Positions 8,465 to 19,487 of a stretch of DNA of 64,000 nt are shown piece by piece. Each line of letters opens with the position of its first letter. Positions within the stretch are counted from its first letter, which is position 1. The notes under the pieces were generated by a model, which worked only from the letters and a program-made list of their open reading frames with translations, was not told the DNA's origin and did not search any database. Source of the DNA: Pseudomonas synxantha (lineage in GTDB: Bacteria; Pseudomonadota; Gammaproteobacteria; Pseudomonadales; Pseudomonadaceae); the NCBI RefSeq assembly GCF_900105675.1, contig NZ_LT629786.1:5208001-5272000 (forward strand). The letters run 5' to 3'. Made by a program: the position numbers and the translations under genes.

Positions 8465-8782
8465 CTACAGGGCCAGCCGCTCTTGACTGCCATTGAGTTG
8501 GCGCAGATGGGCTTGCAGGTGCAGGCACCAGATCTGCGGTTCGTCCATCTGCTCATAGCCATGCAAGGTCAGGTTATCGACGATGGAATCCAGCATTGTT
8601 TCAGCCACCCAGGGCCCATTAAACGGGCCCTCGGACTTGACGGTGGAAGGCTGTTCGCCCGACATTCCAGCGGCAAACAATAACGTCCACATGCCGTTAT
8701 CCCCGGCGAGTGGGCGAATGGAGCATTCAATACGGGTGACCAGGCCCAGGCACTGGCGGGTAAGGCAAAGGTTGCGCGACAT
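8465..8782 (-). CDS. Small conserved hypothetical protein
   Basis: 105 residues with no signal peptide or membrane helix. A GAGGG motif lies about 9 nt before the ATG at 8782. Features: an N-terminal segment with two cysteines (MSRNLCLTRQCLGLVTRIECSIRPLAGD), a central TLLFAAGMSGEQPSTVKSEGPFNGP, and a C-terminus with LDSIVDNLTLHGYEQMDEPQIWCLHLQAHLRQLNG. It is convergent with the lipoprotein gene, six bases separating the stops. Not recognised; codon use resembles the neighbours, so it is probably a real gene. Confidence 0.6.
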   Translation of the reverse strand: MSRNLCLTRQCLGLVTRIECSIRPLAGDNGMWTLLFAAGMSGEQPSTVKSEGPFNGPWVAETMLDSIVDNLTLHGYEQMDEPQIWCLHLQAHLRQLNGSQERLAL

Positions 8783-8961
8783 GGCGGCGACCCTCGGTAG
8801 ATCGGTGTTCAGCCCCAGCGCAAGGCGAGGCTGTCTCTATCCTGCGACTCCTGTGGATATCCCTGAATTGAGAATAGAAGAAAAACGCGCCAAACCAAGG
8901 TTGTAGGGACCAACGGGCGTTTTCCCGGGACAACTGTCAATTTAGTGACATACGCAGGAGC

Positions 8962-9057
8962 AAATGTGGGAGGGGGCTTGCTCCCGATTGCGGTGTGCCA
9001 GTCTAAGTAATTTTGACTGACCCACTGCTATCGGGAGCAAGCCCCCTCCCACATTTT
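8962..9057. repeat. REPIN (paired inverted REP, GTGGGAGGGGGC type)
   Basis: Left REP at 8964-8989 reads AATGTGGGAGGGGGCTTGCTCCCGAT; the inverted copy is at 9030-9056. About 40 nt of less conserved spacer lies between. The whole can fold into one long hairpin. It sits in the roughly 300-nt gene-less gap between two genes whose 5' and 3' ends are at 8782 and 9080. Such doublets are mobilised in trans by RAYT transposases in pseudomonads; none is in this window. Confidence 0.9.
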
Positions 9058-9079
9058 GATCTCCATCGAGCTTGAGGGA

Positions 9080-11518
9080 TCAGGTCGGCTTGGCTTCTGC
9101 CAACGCCTGCTGCGCCAGCTCCTTCTCCGCCTCCTTAAGATCTTCCTCGCTGATCATCTCGGCAATCGCCCGCAAACGCTCAACCACCCGCGCATTCACG
9201 GTGCCTTCAGGAAATTGCCCCTCTGCGTCCGGCTCACCGGCATCCTCGCCCACCAACAGGCTCAACGCCTCATCCGCCTGGCGTACCGCATAGATATGGA
9301 ATTGCCCGTTGCGCACGGCCTGCAACACCTTCTCATCGAGCATCAGCGTGGCAACATTGGCCTGGGGGATGATCGCGCCCTGCTCACCGGTCAAGCCGCG
9401 GGCTTCGCAGAGCCGGAAGAAACCTTCGATTTTCTCGTTGACCCCGCCCACCGCCTGCACTTCACCAAACTGGTTGATCGATCCGGTGATGGCGAAGCAC
9501 TGCTTGAGCGGCGTCTTCGACAAGGCCGAGATCAAGGTGCAGGCCTCGCCCAGGGAGGCACTGTCGCCGTCCACATAACCGTAGGATTGCTCCAGGGCGA
9601 TGCTAGCGGAGATGGCCAACGGGAATTCCTGGGCATAGCGGCTGCCCAGGTATCCGGTGAGGATCATCACCCCCTTGGAGTGGATCGGCTGGCCGAGGTT
9701 AACTTCGCGCTCGATGTCGACAATCCCGCTGCCGCCCGGGTATACCGTGGCGGAAATCCGCGCCGGGACACCGAATGCCGAGTCGCCGACCTCCAACACC
9801 GTCAGCCCATTGCACTTGCCCACGGCGGCACCAGCCGTGTCGATGAGAATCACCCCGGCGAGCATGTCGTCGAGAATCCGCGCCGACACGCGACCGGTAC
9901 GCGTGGCCTTGGCCTTGAGGGCGCGCTCGATATGCCCGGCATCGGTCATCTCGTCGCCGGCCAGGTGACGAATGAAATCCGCCTCGCTGACCAACTGGAA
10001 CAAATCGCCAATCCGCGCCGACAACCGGCCCTGGTGTTCCGCCAGGCGTGCGCTGTAGGTCGCCAGGCGCGCCACCGCGTCCGAGGTCAGCGGCGCCATG
10101 CCTTCTTCCGAGGTGCGGGTTTTCAGCAACTGGGCGAACTGCTCCAGGCTTTCGTCGACCATCGGGATGTCTTCGTCGAAGTCCACCAGTACGCGGAACA
10201 TCTCCTGGAAGTCCGGGTCGGCATCTTGCAACGCGTAGTACAACTGGCGCGAGCCGATGATGATCACCTTGACCTGCAGCGGGATCATTTGCGGGTTGAG
10301 GGTCACGGTGGCCAGGCGGCCCAGTTCGCCCAGGGGCGATTCCATCTTCAGCTTGCGCGATTGCAGGGAACGCTTGAGCGCATCCCACACGAACGGCTCG
10401 CTGAGCATTTTCTCGGCTTCAAGAATCAGGAAGCCGCCATTGGCGCGGTGCAAGGCGCCCGGGCGCAGCTGGCGATAGGTGGTGTAGAGCGCGCCTTGGT
10501 CGGTGCTGTATTCGATGCGGCCAAACAGGTTGTCGTAGGTAGGGTGCGGTTCAAACACCACTGGCGCGCCACCGTTGAGCGGATGGCCCACCACCAGGCT
10601 CGGGCAATACTGCTCTTCGAGCAGCTTGCGCGCCTGGGCATCGGTCTTGGCGTCATCCACCAATTGCTCGACCACGGTTTTGAGCAGGTACACCTGCATG
10701 GCTTGCAGGTAGCCGCAGACTCCGGCGTTTTCTGCGTATTTTTCCGACAGCGGCGCCAGCAAAGGCTGCAGGGCCAGTGTGATAGTTTCTTCGTTGAACT
10801 GGCGCAGTTGGTTGTTGGACTCACGCTTCCACTGCGGCAGGCTGGCCAGTTCTTCGTTGAGACGTTCTTCCAACTCGGAGATATCGGTGTGGAAGCGCTC
10901 GCGATCGGCCTCAGGCAGTTGCGAGAACTCGGCTTCGTCCAGCGCCTTGCCATCGAGCATCGGCGTGAAGGCGATGTTGGAGCTGTCGCGGTACAGCGCC
11001 ACGTCCTTTTCCAGGGCCAGGCGTTCGATCACGTCCAGCGCCTTGTCATAGCGCTGGTTGAACGCCCGGTCGATGGCGCTTTTGCGCTGTTGATAAGTCG
11101 GGTGTTCAAACACTGCCGGGAAGGTCGCGACCAGGTTGTCGACCAAGCCGTTGATATCGGCGATAAACGCCGCAGCGCCGCCCCCCGGCAATTCCAGGGC
11201 GCGGGGTTCGCGCGGCTCATCGAAATTATTCACATAGACCCAATCTGCCGGGGTCTGCAGGCGCTTGCCTTCGGCTTTCAGGTAGCGTTTGACGAACGAA
11301 AAGCGGCCGGTGCCCGGCTCGCCCATGACAAACACGTTGTAACCGGGGCGTGGCATGGCCACGCCGAACTGCAAGGCTTCAACCGCACGTTCCTGGCCAA
11401 GCACACCGCGAAAGGGCTCCAAATCATTGGTGGTCGAGAAGCTGAACTGTTCAGCGGAGAAAGGGCGAGTCAGCGCTTCGGGCGCTAGACGCAAGCTGGC
11501 AGCAACAGGATCAGGCAT
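9080..11518 (-). CDS. Lon-like AAA family protease (LonB/YcbZ type)
   Basis: 812 residues, start at 11518 behind TAAGGAAG. It has an N-terminal AAA-type region with GEPGTGRFS (residues 66-74), where arginine replaces the usual Walker A lysine, as in other proteins of this subfamily. A long helical middle region follows (LEERLNEELASLPQWKRESNN). The C-terminal Lon protease domain carries the Ser-Lys dyad: Ser in DGDSASLGEA (about 650) and Lys in GGVNEKIEGFF (about 695). The family is ATP-linked or ATP-like cytoplasmic protease of uncertain substrates; it is distinct from housekeeping Lon. It is monocistronic with a REPIN downstream. Confidence 0.88.
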   Translation of the reverse strand: MPDPVAASLRLAPEALTRPFSAEQFSFSTTNDLEPFRGVLGQERAVEALQFGVAMPRPGYNVFVMGEPGTGRFSFVKRYLKAEGKRLQTPADWVYVNNFDEPREPRALELPGGGAAAFIADINGLVDNLVATFPAVFEHPTYQQRKSAIDRAFNQRYDKALDVIERLALEKDVALYRDSSNIAFTPMLDGKALDEAEFSQLPEADRERFHTDISELEERLNEELASLPQWKRESNNQLRQFNEETITLALQPLLAPLSEKYAENAGVCGYLQAMQVYLLKTVVEQLVDDAKTDAQARKLLEEQYCPSLVVGHPLNGGAPVVFEPHPTYDNLFGRIEYSTDQGALYTTYRQLRPGALHRANGGFLILEAEKMLSEPFVWDALKRSLQSRKLKMESPLGELGRLATVTLNPQMIPLQVKVIIIGSRQLYYALQDADPDFQEMFRVLVDFDEDIPMVDESLEQFAQLLKTRTSEEGMAPLTSDAVARLATYSARLAEHQGRLSARIGDLFQLVSEADFIRHLAGDEMTDAGHIERALKAKATRTGRVSARILDDMLAGVILIDTAGAAVGKCNGLTVLEVGDSAFGVPARISATVYPGGSGIVDIEREVNLGQPIHSKGVMILTGYLGSRYAQEFPLAISASIALEQSYGYVDGDSASLGEACTLISALSKTPLKQCFAITGSINQFGEVQAVGGVNEKIEGFFRLCEARGLTGEQGAIIPQANVATLMLDEKVLQAVRNGQFHIYAVRQADEALSLLVGEDAGEPDAEGQFPEGTVNARVVERLRAIAEMISEEDLKEAEKELAQQALAEAKPT

Positions 11519-11783
11519 CGGGCTTCCTTACATCAGGCGGGGCAGATGGGCGCATTCTGGCTCCCGGTTGAGCGCTCTGGCAAGGCGCGCTTTCGGGAAA
11601 GCATAGCCACCGCACGCGCCCTACAAAAAAATCGCCGGAGATTGAATGTTTATAAAAAAACACGGAACCCCGGGAACGTGCCTAAACTCCAAATTGCGCG
11701 GGTTGGACTAATAACTGGCCCCTAGGGCGTTGCGAAGCGCCTGAACCCTTGTCCATTGGTTTGCACACAAAGAGAACAAAGCT

Positions 11784-12272
11784 ATGAAACGGATCCTTCT
11801 TGGTACTCTCTTCACCGTCGTCTCCCTCAATGCAATGGCAGAAGCACCAGGTGGCCCGAACTGCGGTTGGGGCAACATGTTGTTCGAAGGCCAGCGCGGC
11901 ACTCCGGCCCACTTCCTGGCCTCCACCACCAACGGCACCTCGGGTAACGCCACATTCGGCATGACCTCGGGCACCAACGGTTGCAGCACCAACAGCGCCC
12001 TGACCTACGGCGGCAAGTCCTGGATTGCCATGAATGGCATGATGAACGAGCTGTCCGAAGACATGGCCAAAGGCAACGGCGAAGCACTGACCACCTACGC
12101 GGTGGTATTGGGTGTTGCCCCGGAAGATCGCGATCACTTCGCGGCCGTGACCCACGAGCACTTCCAGCAGATCTTCAGCAAGGCTGACGTGACCGCTGAC
12201 GACGTGCACAACAACACCATCGCAGTACTGAAAAGTGATGCCCGTCTGGCGAAATACGCAACCCAGGCTTAA
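11784..12272 (+). CDS. DUF3015 family exported protein
   Basis: 162 residues with a cleavable signal peptide (MKRILLGTLFTVVSLNAMA-EAPGG). The mature part has the family traits: NCGWGNMLFEGQRG near the start, a Gly/Thr/Asn-rich stretch STTNGTSGNATFGMTSGTNGC, and a helical C-terminus. DUF3015 proteins are periplasmic or surface proteins of unknown function common in Pseudomonas. An intrinsic terminator follows. Upstream, GGAACCC and TCCAAA at about 11664-11694 resemble an envelope-stress (AlgU-type) promoter, but the match is loose and only suggestive. Confidence 0.85.
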   Translation: MKRILLGTLFTVVSLNAMAEAPGGPNCGWGNMLFEGQRGTPAHFLASTTNGTSGNATFGMTSGTNGCSTNSALTYGGKSWIAMNGMMNELSEDMAKGNGEALTTYAVVLGVAPEDRDHFAAVTHEHFQQIFSKADVTADDVHNNTIAVLKSDARLAKYATQA

Positions 12273-12282
12273 GCTCGACCCG

Positions 12283-12315
12283 CCCGCGTCTTTCGAGGCG
12301 CGGGTTTTATTTTTT
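12283..12315 (+). terminator. Intrinsic terminator after the DUF3015 gene
   Basis: CCCGCG (12283-12288) pairs with CGCGGG (12299-12304) across a 10-nt loop, followed by a T-rich run (TTTTATTTTTT). Confidence 0.85.
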
Positions 12316-12364
12316 CGACCTGCCCCCCTTGGGTCTTTTTTTCAGTCCGACTTAAGTAGCCCCA

Positions 12365-14218
12365 ATGCTCAAACGCCTCGCTTGCCTGGCTCTCTTCGCC
12401 TGCGCCCCGCTGCATGCGGCCCCGCACCTCGACGATCAACGTTTGCAGCAACTGGCCAATGACCCGTTCTGGCTTTCGCTGGGGCATTACGAAGCCGGCA
12501 AGATCAGCGGCTGGCGCAGCTATGTCAGCGACAAGAAGTTCTTCCTCGCCGCCGATGGCGCCCACCATCCAGACGCGGAACTCAGGGCCACCGTCGATGC
12601 GCTGTACGCCCCGGCCAGCCTGGGCGAAAAGCACGCCCAATGCGTCTACCCTGCACGTACCCGCTGGCTCAAGGATCAGTTGCATCTCACCGACCTGCCC
12701 GCCCTGGACTGCAAAGAATTCACCCAATGGTTCAAGGACGTTGCGCCCCATAGCGCGGTGATGATCTTCCCGGCAGCCTACCTCAACAGCCCGTCGTCGA
12801 TGTTCGGCCACACCCTGCTGCGTATCGACCAGGCCGACGTGCAAAGCAACAACACCGCGTTGCTCAGCTATGCGATTAACTTCGGCGCCTACATCGAAGG
12901 CTCCGACAACAGCATCCTCTACGCCTGGAAGGGCCTGATGGGCGGCTATCCTGGTCTGTTCGCCCTGGTGCCCTATCAGGAGAAACTCTCCGAATACCGT
13001 AGTCTCGAAAACCGCGACCTGTGGGAATACCGCCTGAACCTCACCGAAGTCGAGACCAAGCGCATGGTCGAGCACGTATGGGAACTCAAGCAGATCCAGT
13101 TCGACTACTTCTTCTTCGATGAAAACTGCTCCTACCGCCTGCTGTAGCTGCTGCAAGTGGCACGCCCCGGCCTGCGCTTGACCGAGCAATTCCCGCTTAC
13201 TGCGATCCCTACCGACACGGTCAAGGCCGTCAAGGAAGCGGGCTTGGTGGAGAAGATCGACTATCGGCCCTCCCGTGAGCGCGAACTGCTGGAACGCGCC
13301 AAGCCGTTGGATGGCGATGAGCAACAGTGGGTATTGAAAATCAGCGATGACCAGAAGCAATTGCAGGAGCCGGCCTTCAAGACCTTGCCCCGCGATCGCC
13401 AGGCCCTGATAGTCGACGCCGCCTACCGCCTGGGCCGCTATCGCGCCAACGGTCTGGAGCGCGACAGTGCACGCTCCCAGCGCAGCTTCGAGCTGCTGCG
13501 AGCGATCAACCAGAACCCTGCGCCCGACCTCAAGATCACGCCCCCAGGCTTGCCCGAGAACGGCCACCAATCGCGCACCTGGCAAGCCGGCGTCGGCACC
13601 CGAGGCGACAAAGCCTTCGGCGAATACGGCCTGCGCATGGCCTATCACGACCTCAACGACAACGCCGAAGGCTTCCCCCTGGGTGCCCAGATCGAAATCC
13701 TGCAAATGAAACTGCGCCAGTACGAAGGTAACCACTGGCAGCTGCAGCAACTGGACCTGGCCACCATCCGCTCCCTGACCCCGCGCAATGCGCTGCTGCA
13801 ACCCTGGTCCTGGCAAGTCACCGGTGGCCTGGAGCGGGTACCGGGCAAGCACGACGATGAAACCCTGGTCGCCCACGTCAACGGCGGCGCCGGCGGCACC
13901 TGGCAACTGAGCGACGACATGCTCGGCTTCGCCCTCGGCACCGTACGCGTAGAGCACAACAACGACTTCAGCGAAGCCATCTCCCCCGCCGCCGGTTTCA
14001 ACACCGGCGTGCTATGGAAGAACCCGCTGGGCAACCTGAGCCTGGAAGCCAAGGGCGATTTCTTCACCAACGGCGAAGTGCGGCGCAGCATCAGCCTCAA
14101 CCAGCAGTGGGAACTGTCGCGCAACCTGGGCCTGCGCCTGAGTGCGCAGCGCGAATACAGCCACTTGTCCACGCCGGTAAATGAAGTGATGCTCGAAGTG
14201 AAGTGGTACCACTACTGA
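12365..14218 (+). pseudogene. Lnb/DUF4105-type gene interrupted by an in-frame TAG
   Basis: One reading frame of 617 codons with a single TAG at 13145-13147. The N-terminal 260 codons have a signal peptide (LACLALFACAPLHAAP) and the Lnb N-terminal periplasmic domain (formerly DUF4105): FPAAYLNSPSSMFGHTLLRID with its catalytic-type His, and DENCSYRLL with the Cys. The stop replaces what should be Glu in a CSYRLLELL-type sequence (GAG to TAG, one base). After it the same frame continues for 357 codons with normal codon use to 14218, ending in aromatic beta-barrel-like strands (VMLEVKWYHY). Related Lnb proteins transfer acyl chains between lipoproteins. Either a recent null mutation or a sequencing error; an upstream 260-residue product could still be made. 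Confidence 0.8.
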
Positions 14219-14237
14219 CTCAAGCCTGATGAAACTC

Positions 14238-14335
14238 AAAATGTGGGAGGGGGCTTGCTCCCGATAGCAGAGTGTCAGTCTCAGTATTTTTGACTGACCC
14301 ACCGCAATCGGGAGCAAGCCCCCTCCCACATTTTG
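14238..14335. repeat. REPIN (GTGGGAGGGGGC type)
   Basis: AAAATGTGGGAGGGGGCTTG at 14238 onward and its inverted copy ending TTTTG at 14335, with a spacer containing a CAGTC...GACTG pair. It lies between the broken Lnb-like gene and the chorismate mutase gene, about 35 nt from the latter's start, so it is probably within its 5' leader. Confidence 0.9.
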
Positions 14336-14370
14336 TTAGCATTGCTCACATAATCAGGAGCCCACTTACT

Positions 14371-14676
14371 ATGGCCGTTCACTGCACTACCCTCGAAGAA
14401 GTCCGCAATAACATCGACCTTCTTGACCAGCAAATCGTCACTCTGATCGCCGAACGCGGCCACTACGTTTCCCAAGCCGCACGCTTCAAAAAAAACACCG
14501 ATGGCGTCAAGGCGCCACAACGGGTTGAACAGGTGATCGCCAAGGTGCGGGGGTTATCTCAGGTGGTCGGCGCCAACCCTGAGGTCACTGAGCAGGTGTA
14601 TCGCGCGATGATTACGGCGTTTATTCGACAAGAATTAGCTGAATATGCTGTGCTGGACAAAGCTGACAAACCATGA
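14371..14676 (+). CDS. Chorismate mutase, AroQ/PchB-like
   Basis: 101 residues from the ATG at 14371, 10 nt after CAGGAG; the longer frame upstream is REPIN sequence. All-alpha chorismate mutase fold: helix 1 LEEVRNNIDLLDQQIVTLIAERGHYVSQAARFK, with the R-x3-D-x2-D and ER-x5-A pattern typical of AroQ; then APQRVEQVIAKVRGLSQVVGANPEVTEQVYRAMITAFIRQEL. Length and the single domain resemble PchB-like monofunctional mutases/isochorismate pyruvate lyases. The neighbours are not salicylate or siderophore genes, so a chorismate mutase-type protein is the safest call. A 35-codon frame overlaps its 3' end. Confidence 0.85.
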   Translation: MAVHCTTLEEVRNNIDLLDQQIVTLIAERGHYVSQAARFKKNTDGVKAPQRVEQVIAKVRGLSQVVGANPEVTEQVYRAMITAFIRQELAEYAVLDKADKP

Positions 14677-14752
14677 GCCTGATCCCTCCATCACTGACGA
14701 GATTTACGAATACGCCGATCAGCTAAAAAAGACAGTGGGTTACTACGAATAA
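14645..14752 (+). CDS. Possible 35-residue small protein overlapping chorismate mutase
   Basis: A short frame begins at ATG 14645 inside the end of the chorismate mutase gene and stops at 14752. Its product (MLCWTKLTNHEPDPSITDEI and on to YADQLKKTVGYYE) is acidic and looks protein-like: the last 20 residues would form an amphipathic helix. There is no strong ribosome site, but the 32-nt overlap would allow translational coupling. It may equally be the remnant C-terminus of a lost gene. No family recognised. Confidence 0.25.
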   Translation: MLCWTKLTNHEPDPSITDEIYEYADQLKKTVGYYE

Positions 14753-14785
14753 AGCCTGCAGCGGGAAACGGGAGTTATGGATAAA

Positions 14786-14878
14786 ACTGTGGGAGGGGGC
14801 TGCCCCGATAGCGGTGGGTCAGGAACAAATAGACTGACTGACACCCTGCCATCGGGGGCAAGCCCCCTCCCACACTTG
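14786..14878. repeat. REPIN, degenerate left arm
   Basis: Left REP AACTGTGGGAGGGGGCTGCCCCGATAG (lacking two bases of GCTTGC) and right REP CATCGGGGGCAAGCCCCCTCCCACA, spacer with GACTGACTGACA. Lies upstream of the lipoprotein gene at 14993. Confidence 0.85.
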
Positions 14879-14992
14879 GTTTTGTACTTGGCCAAAAGTC
14901 CTGCACATCCCTCTGACACCACTTTCACATACAGCTGACAAAACCCCTTCTAGACTCTCCTTAACAGCCGTGAACCGGCCAGGGAGTACGCC

Positions 14993-15349
14993 ATGTGGCG
15001 GTATGCGCTAATGCTGTGTGCAGTGGTATGGCTGGCGGGTTGCCAAACAACCCATCAGGATTTGTTGGCCAAGGGTTATCCACCCGCCTTTGCCGATGGC
15101 TTTGACGACGGTTGCAGCAGCGGTCGCCAGGCTGCGGGGGTGATCACGGGGGAGTTTCGCAAGAACGTGCCGCGCTATCTGAAAGAAAAGCACTACGCCG
15201 AAGGCTGGGAGGATGGTTTCCGTCAGTGCAAGGCTATGCGCGAGAGCGAAGAGCTGCGCGACTACCAGGACAACCGCAACAACGACCGCGAGCACGAGTG
15301 GCAGCAAGAAAAAGACCGCGATGCGGCCAAGGCCTATCGCTCGCAATAG
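14993..15349 (+). CDS. Small lipoprotein of unknown function
   Basis: 118 residues. Type II signal peptide with lipobox LAGC (Cys about residue 17). The mature part has FADGFDDGCSSGRQAAG and YAEGWEDGFRQCKA, two similar 'DGF/G' blocks each with a cysteine. A very charged, probably extended-helical tail follows (DYQDNRNNDREHEWQQEKDRDAAKAYR). It should be outer-membrane anchored with the tail in the periplasm. The start follows CAGGGAG. Not assigned to a known function. Confidence 0.8.
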   Translation: MWRYALMLCAVVWLAGCQTTHQDLLAKGYPPAFADGFDDGCSSGRQAAGVITGEFRKNVPRYLKEKHYAEGWEDGFRQCKAMRESEELRDYQDNRNNDREHEWQQEKDRDAAKAYRSQ

Positions 15350-15419
15350 GTCGTTTGCAGACATCCATCGAAACTAAAGCACGGCGAATATGGCCCAAAC
15401 GCCATAGAGGGAGAACGCC

Positions 15420-17350
<1,931 letters not shown>

Positions 17351-17363
17351 TTAAATGGTGCAT

Positions 17364-17381
17364 TGGATATAACTGTATCCA
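17364..17381. promoter_or_regulatory. Inverted repeat upstream of gdhA
   Basis: TGGATA (17364-17369) and TATCCA (17376-17381) separated by TAACTG, 113 nt upstream of the gdhA start, in an AT-rich stretch. Looks like a dimeric regulator site; the regulator is unknown. Confidence 0.3.
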
Positions 17382-17450
17382 GTTTTACAGGGTTTTATGC
17401 ACTTAAAAGAGGATTTCAAATCAAGGGAGTGCACCAGCAGGTAAACCGCT

Positions 17451-17476
17451 ATCGGGGGCAAGCCCCCTCCCACATT
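17451..17476. repeat. Single REP sequence
   Basis: ATCGGGGGCAAGCCCCCTCCCACATT, one copy without an inverted partner, between gdhA and ettA and next to the ettA terminator. Confidence 0.8.
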
Positions 17477-17494
17477 CGACCGTATTAAACACAC

Positions 17495-17524
17495 AAAAAA
17501 CGGAGCCCGAAGGCTCCGTTTTTT
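17495..17524. terminator. Bidirectional intrinsic terminator
   Basis: AAAAAA-CGGAGCC-CGAA-GGCTCCG-TTTTTT: a 7-bp GC stem flanked by an A run and a T run. It lies 14 nt after the ettA stop on the minus strand and would end ettA transcription. Confidence 0.9.
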
Positions 17525-17538
17525 CAAACCAACCTGAA

Positions 17539-19203
<1,665 letters not shown>

Positions 19204-19487
19204 GGTGAACCTAGCGTCAGTGACTGATGAATTAAGCGGGCGAAGCCCGTGCCAGGCCATGCGCCGCGCGGGCCGTTGACGGTGATCAATGCCTGCGTGG
19301 GGAAAAGCCTGAGTGTCTGGGGCTGGAACGCCCCCGCGTAACCGGCAAAGCTACCTGAATGCGCTGGGGCAGTCCAGCCAGGCGGGACTGGCACTTTGCC
19401 ACAACTCAAGGCATGCTAGCCGCCCTCCGGGCGTCCGGCTTATAGTGCACGTCGCGCGCCAGTCCAGCCAAACCGCAGGATCACAGC

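Noticed and set aside
8962..9057. Repeated palindromes as a CRISPR array or attachment sites
   Set aside because: Copies are dispersed, inverted and intergenic, without regular spacing; they are REP/REPIN elements.
9056..11488. An open frame of 810 codons on the plus strand, antisense to the Lon-like protease
   Set aside because: It mirrors the protease gene, has no ribosome site, and its product is a low-complexity mix rich in Leu/Gln/Arg/His as expected from the opposite strand of a GC-rich gene.
11664..11694. AlgU/sigma-E promoter for the DUF3015 gene
   Set aside because: The -35-like GGAACC is acceptable, but the spacing and -10 (TCCAAA) are poor; kept only as a remark in the gene entry.
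13145..13147. TAG read as pyrrolysine, or a programmed stop
   Set aside because: Pseudomonads have no pyrrolysine system and no structure suggesting recoding was seen; a point mutation or sequencing error is simpler.
12269..13957. 562-codon minus-strand frame across the Lnb-like gene
   Set aside because: It is open across the TAG, but its composition is that of an antisense frame and the plus-strand frame shows recognisable motifs.
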